A stretch of DNA of 35,089 bases from Endozoicomonas numazuensis (lineage in GTDB: Bacteria; Pseudomonadota; Gammaproteobacteria; Pseudomonadales; Endozoicomonadaceae), in assembly GCF_000722635.1 (NCBI RefSeq), contig NZ_JOKH01000004.1:207669-242757 (forward strand), written 5' to 3'. Numbering within the stretch: the stretch's first letter is position 1; the number at the start of each line of letters is the position of its first letter. A program made the position numbers and the translations under genes. The notes under the pieces are model-generated. The model had not been told where the DNA came from, did not search any database, and was given only the letters and a program-made list of their open reading frames with translations. Of this stretch, positions 34,922 through 35,089 are shown piece by piece.

Positions 34922-35089
34922 CTAGGAGGCTGACCGAGAATAGACAGCCCGGCCTAAAATCCAGAAAGAACGGCCATCTTTTCCACTGAATTTGCTTAAA
35001 TAGGTCAACTATTCGCACAAATTCAGTGAAAAAGCTGACTCGTTCTACTGAATTTTATGCTCGGACGCTATTCTCGGTCAGCCTCCTAG
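34922..35089. mobile_element. 168-bp MITE-like inverted-repeat element, copy C
   Basis: Apparently identical over all 168 bases to copy A (3764-3931), in the same orientation, with ctag at both ends. It interrupts the RhtB-like gene. Its final base is the last base of the window, which suggests the sequence was cut at a repeat, for example at a contig end. Confidence 0.9.

Overview
The window looks like a piece of a gammaproteobacterial chromosome, most likely a marine, host-associated Endozoicomonas/Oceanospirillales-type genome. The evidence is the conserved gammaproteobacterial block nudE-cysQ / yrfG / hslR, moderate GC, very large autotransporters, many small repeats and a high load of broken genes. 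The genus is inferred from style; no rRNA or tRNA is visible to confirm it.

Layout. Bases 1-4090 are a graveyard: a frameshifted IS607-family recombinase, a DUF1971 protein, a methyltransferase with no obvious start, an IS630 transposase remnant, an intact Cra/FruR-like LacI regulator, a TnpB tail, a beheaded gene and a 168-bp inverted-repeat element. Bases 4100-7500 are ordinary: a YgiW-like OB-fold protein, the overlapping nudE-cysQ pair, then yrfG and hslR with a second copy of the 168-bp element wedged between them. Bases 7560-12612 (minus strand) hold a small Rieske protein, a 550-residue acidic protein of unknown function with a basic KKRKR tail, and a 974-residue autotransporter. Next come a short-chain fatty acid transporter, a broken VOC (glyoxalase-fold) gene, a 128-bp repeat element, a broken multicopper oxidase and a proline-iminopeptidase-like hydrolase. 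A small secreted cysteine-rich protein precedes a giant 2425-residue autotransporter (16991-24268) paralogous to the first.

Bases 24741-25445 hold a DinJ/RelB-type antitoxin followed closely by a DUF29 protein instead of a recognisable toxin. A nine-unit 21-bp tandem array lies between this pair and ispG. The ispG is of the long form that I recall from alphaproteobacteria, and it lacks its usual rodZ/hisS neighbours. After it come a penicillin-acylase-family enzyme, REP-like and 128-bp repeats, an orphan protein, a YlqF-type ribosome-assembly GTPase, GhrA, a small lipoprotein, an SDR dehydrogenase, and a LysE/RhtB exporter cut at its N-terminus by a third 168-bp element. That element ends exactly at the last base of the window.

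The most unusual themes are these. (1) Short tandem duplications (13, 13, 13, 16, 11 and 21 bp units) recur. In three pseudogenes, collapsing the duplication restores the local reading frame. (2) Two families of small palindromic elements have identical copies 15-31 kb apart and break genes or supply a start codon. (3) An antitoxin-DUF29 pair may be an undescribed module. (4) An acidic, nuclear-signal-like protein lies directly behind an autotransporter.
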